Assembly (NCBI RefSeq): GCF_007748095.1
Contig: NZ_CP036287.1
Location: 4,030,001-4,094,000 of the forward strand
Source of the DNA: Engelhardtia mirabilis
GTDB lineage: Bacteria; Planctomycetota; UBA1135; GCA-002686595
DNA length: 64,000 bases
Direction of reading: 5' to 3'
Part shown: in pieces, positions 62,960 to 64,000 of the stretch
Layout of the letters: each line of letters begins with the position of its first letter
How positions within the stretch are numbered: position 1 is the stretch's first letter
Notes under the pieces: model-generated
Databases searched by the model: none
Told to the model about the DNA's origin: nothing
What the model saw: the letters and a program-made list of their open reading frames with translations, nothing else
Position numbers and translations under genes: made by a program

Positions 62960-64000
62960 CGCGAGCCCTCCCCCGCGGCGTCAGCCACCGCCTCGCGAGG
63001 GTCGAGACCCAAGGCCGCGAGCATGGCCCGGGCCTTGTGGATCGTCTCCGACTCCTCGGCCGCGGGGTCCGAGTCCCAGGTGATCCCGCCGCCGACGCGC
63101 AGGGAGACCTCGCCGCCGCCGGGCGTCGGACGCCACAGCAGGGTTCGGATCAGAATGTCGAAACAGGCGCGGCCGCGGGTGTCGAGGAAACCCAGTGAGC
63201 CGGTGAAGAAGCCGCGGCCCTCGCCCTCGAGCAGGGCGATGGCCTCCATCGAGCGCAGCTTTGGCGCGCCGGTGATCGAGCCCCCCGGGAACAACGCCTC
63301 TAAGAGCGCCACCGCGTCGACCCCGGGGCGCGGGCGGGCGCGCACCGTCGCGACCAGGTGCTGCACCGCCGCGTAGCGCTCGAGCTCGGGGAAGGCGTCG
63401 ACGCTGACTCCACCGGGCGTGGCCACGCGGCCCAGGTCGTTGCGCTCGAGGTCCACGATCATGGCCAGCTCGGCGCGGTCCTTGACACTGGCCAAGAGCT
63501 CCCGCGCCAGGCGCGCGTCTTCCTCGTCGTCGATGCCGCGCGGCGCGGTGCCCTTGATCGGACGGGTGACCGCCTCGCGGCCGTCGAAGTCGAGCAGCAG
63601 CTCGGGGGACGACGAGAGCAACGCCCCACCCGGGAACTCCAGGTAGCCGGCGTAGGGCGCCGGGTTGGCGGCGCGCAGGCTCTCGTAGAGCGCCAGCGGC
63701 GACTGATCGACGGAGCAACTGATGCGGTGGGCGATGTTCGCCTGGTACAGCTCGCCGTCGCGGATCAGCTCGCGCACGGCCTCGACGCGCTGGCGATGTT
63801 CCTCAGGCGGCGTGTGGCGTTTGAGTCCGCGGCCGGCAACCGCGAGCGGCGGTGGGTTGACGCGAGCGTCGGCCAGGCGATCGCGGGCGTGCTCGAGGCG
63901 CCGCTCCAGGGGTCCGCGCGGGTCGTCGTCGAGTTCGGCGGCGACGAGGGTCGCCGTCCCGCGCACGTGATCGAGCAAGAAGAAGTCGGTGTAGAGCCCT
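62956..64000 (-). CDS. pabB: Aminodeoxychorismate synthase component I (PabB)-like, 5' end outside the window
   Basis: At least 347 residues, open to the window edge (LYTDFFLLDHVRG precedes the first in-frame start candidate), so the N-terminal part is missing. The chorismate-binding fold is clear: YQANIAHRISC, SSSPELLLDFDGREAVTRPIKGTAPRG (PIKGT), ELAMIVDLERNDLGRV, FPGGSITGAPK and GGGITWDSDPAAEE. PIKGTAPRG with Lys in the TIKGT/PIKGT position is typical of PabB rather than anthranilate synthase TrpE. The next gene is pabC, overlapping by four bases, which supports the assignment. The amidotransferase partner pabA is not in the window. Confidence 0.9.
   Translation of the reverse strand, partial: GLYTDFFLLDHVRGTATLVAAELDDDPRGPLERRLEHARDRLADARVNPPPLAVAGRGLKRHTPPEEHRQRVEAVRELIRDGELYQANIAHRISCSVDQSPLALYESLRAANPAPYAGYLEFPGGALLSSSPELLLDFDGREAVTRPIKGTAPRGIDDEEDARLARELLASVKDRAELAMIVDLERNDLGRVATPGGVSVDAFPELERYAAVQHLVATVRARPRPGVDAVALLEALFPGGSITGAPKLRSMEAIALLEGEGRGFFTGSLGFLDTRGRACFDILIRTLLWRPTPGGGEVSLRVGGGITWDSDPAAEESETIHKARAMLAALGLDPREAVADAAGEGSR

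Overview
The window is GC-rich (roughly 70% by eye), almost fully coding DNA from a bacterium with a double-membrane envelope. Lipoproteins with lipoboxes, a TolC/RND/adaptor efflux operon, many exported proteins of unknown function, sulfatase-fold lipoproteins and large secreted proteins with lineage-type C-terminal beta domains suggest a member of the Planctomycetota, perhaps the very GC-rich marine lineages. That placement is inference: the window has no rRNA or universal marker. No rRNA, tRNA, CRISPR array, prophage or transposase gene was recognised.

Layout. 1-2.4 kb: end of a cation/proton antiporter fused to a PTS EIIA-like domain, a pterin synthase with a PTPS-III-like active site, and an FkbM methyltransferase. 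2.5-8.3 kb: a CLCA-like metalloprotease/VWA protein and two small ten-cysteine exported paralogues flanking a 532-residue exported protein. 9.0-12.9 kb: an ebo-type operon (coiled-coil lipoprotein, terpene-cyclase-fold protein, eboA, eboB). 13.1-19.5 kb: delta-1-pyrroline-5-carboxylate dehydrogenase, two SGNH hydrolases, an OPA-family transporter and a HAD hydrolase. 19.9-27.2 kb: a frameshifted carboxypeptidase-regulatory-like protein, nadA, a DUF3307/SatD operon with candidate operators, an EreA/ChaN-like exported protein and an anchored hypothetical protein.

27.5-34.5 kb: a secreted protein with tandem AF..GxW repeats, then a surface-polysaccharide run (AKR, unknown, RmlC-like epimerase, MBOAT acyltransferase, SGNH partner). 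34.6-39.3 kb: a perfect 58-bp-arm hairpin and three sulfatase-fold lipoproteins without the formylglycine motif. 39.3-48.1 kb: a winged-helix gene remnant, a transglutaminase-like protein and a heavy-metal efflux operon led by a His-rich membrane protein. 48.3-54.5 kb: a GT-C glycosyltransferase divergent from a polyprenol-phosphate sugar synthase, a degenerate sulfatase-fold membrane protein, an arylsulfotransferase-like secreted protein and a second hairpin of the same family. 54.5-64 kb: a secreted carbohydrate-binding-like protein, then a run on the minus strand of pabB-pabC, HEAT protein, unknown membrane protein, xseA and a GT2 glycosyltransferase.

Genes are tightly packed; many neighbours overlap by four bases (ATGA, GTGA or TTGA), so GTG and TTG starts were chosen where the overlap supports them. 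The most notable items are the ebo-type operon with unexpected partners, the two related long palindromes, the ten-cysteine paralogues, the AF..GxW repeat protein and the C-terminal beta domain apparently shared by three secreted proteins.
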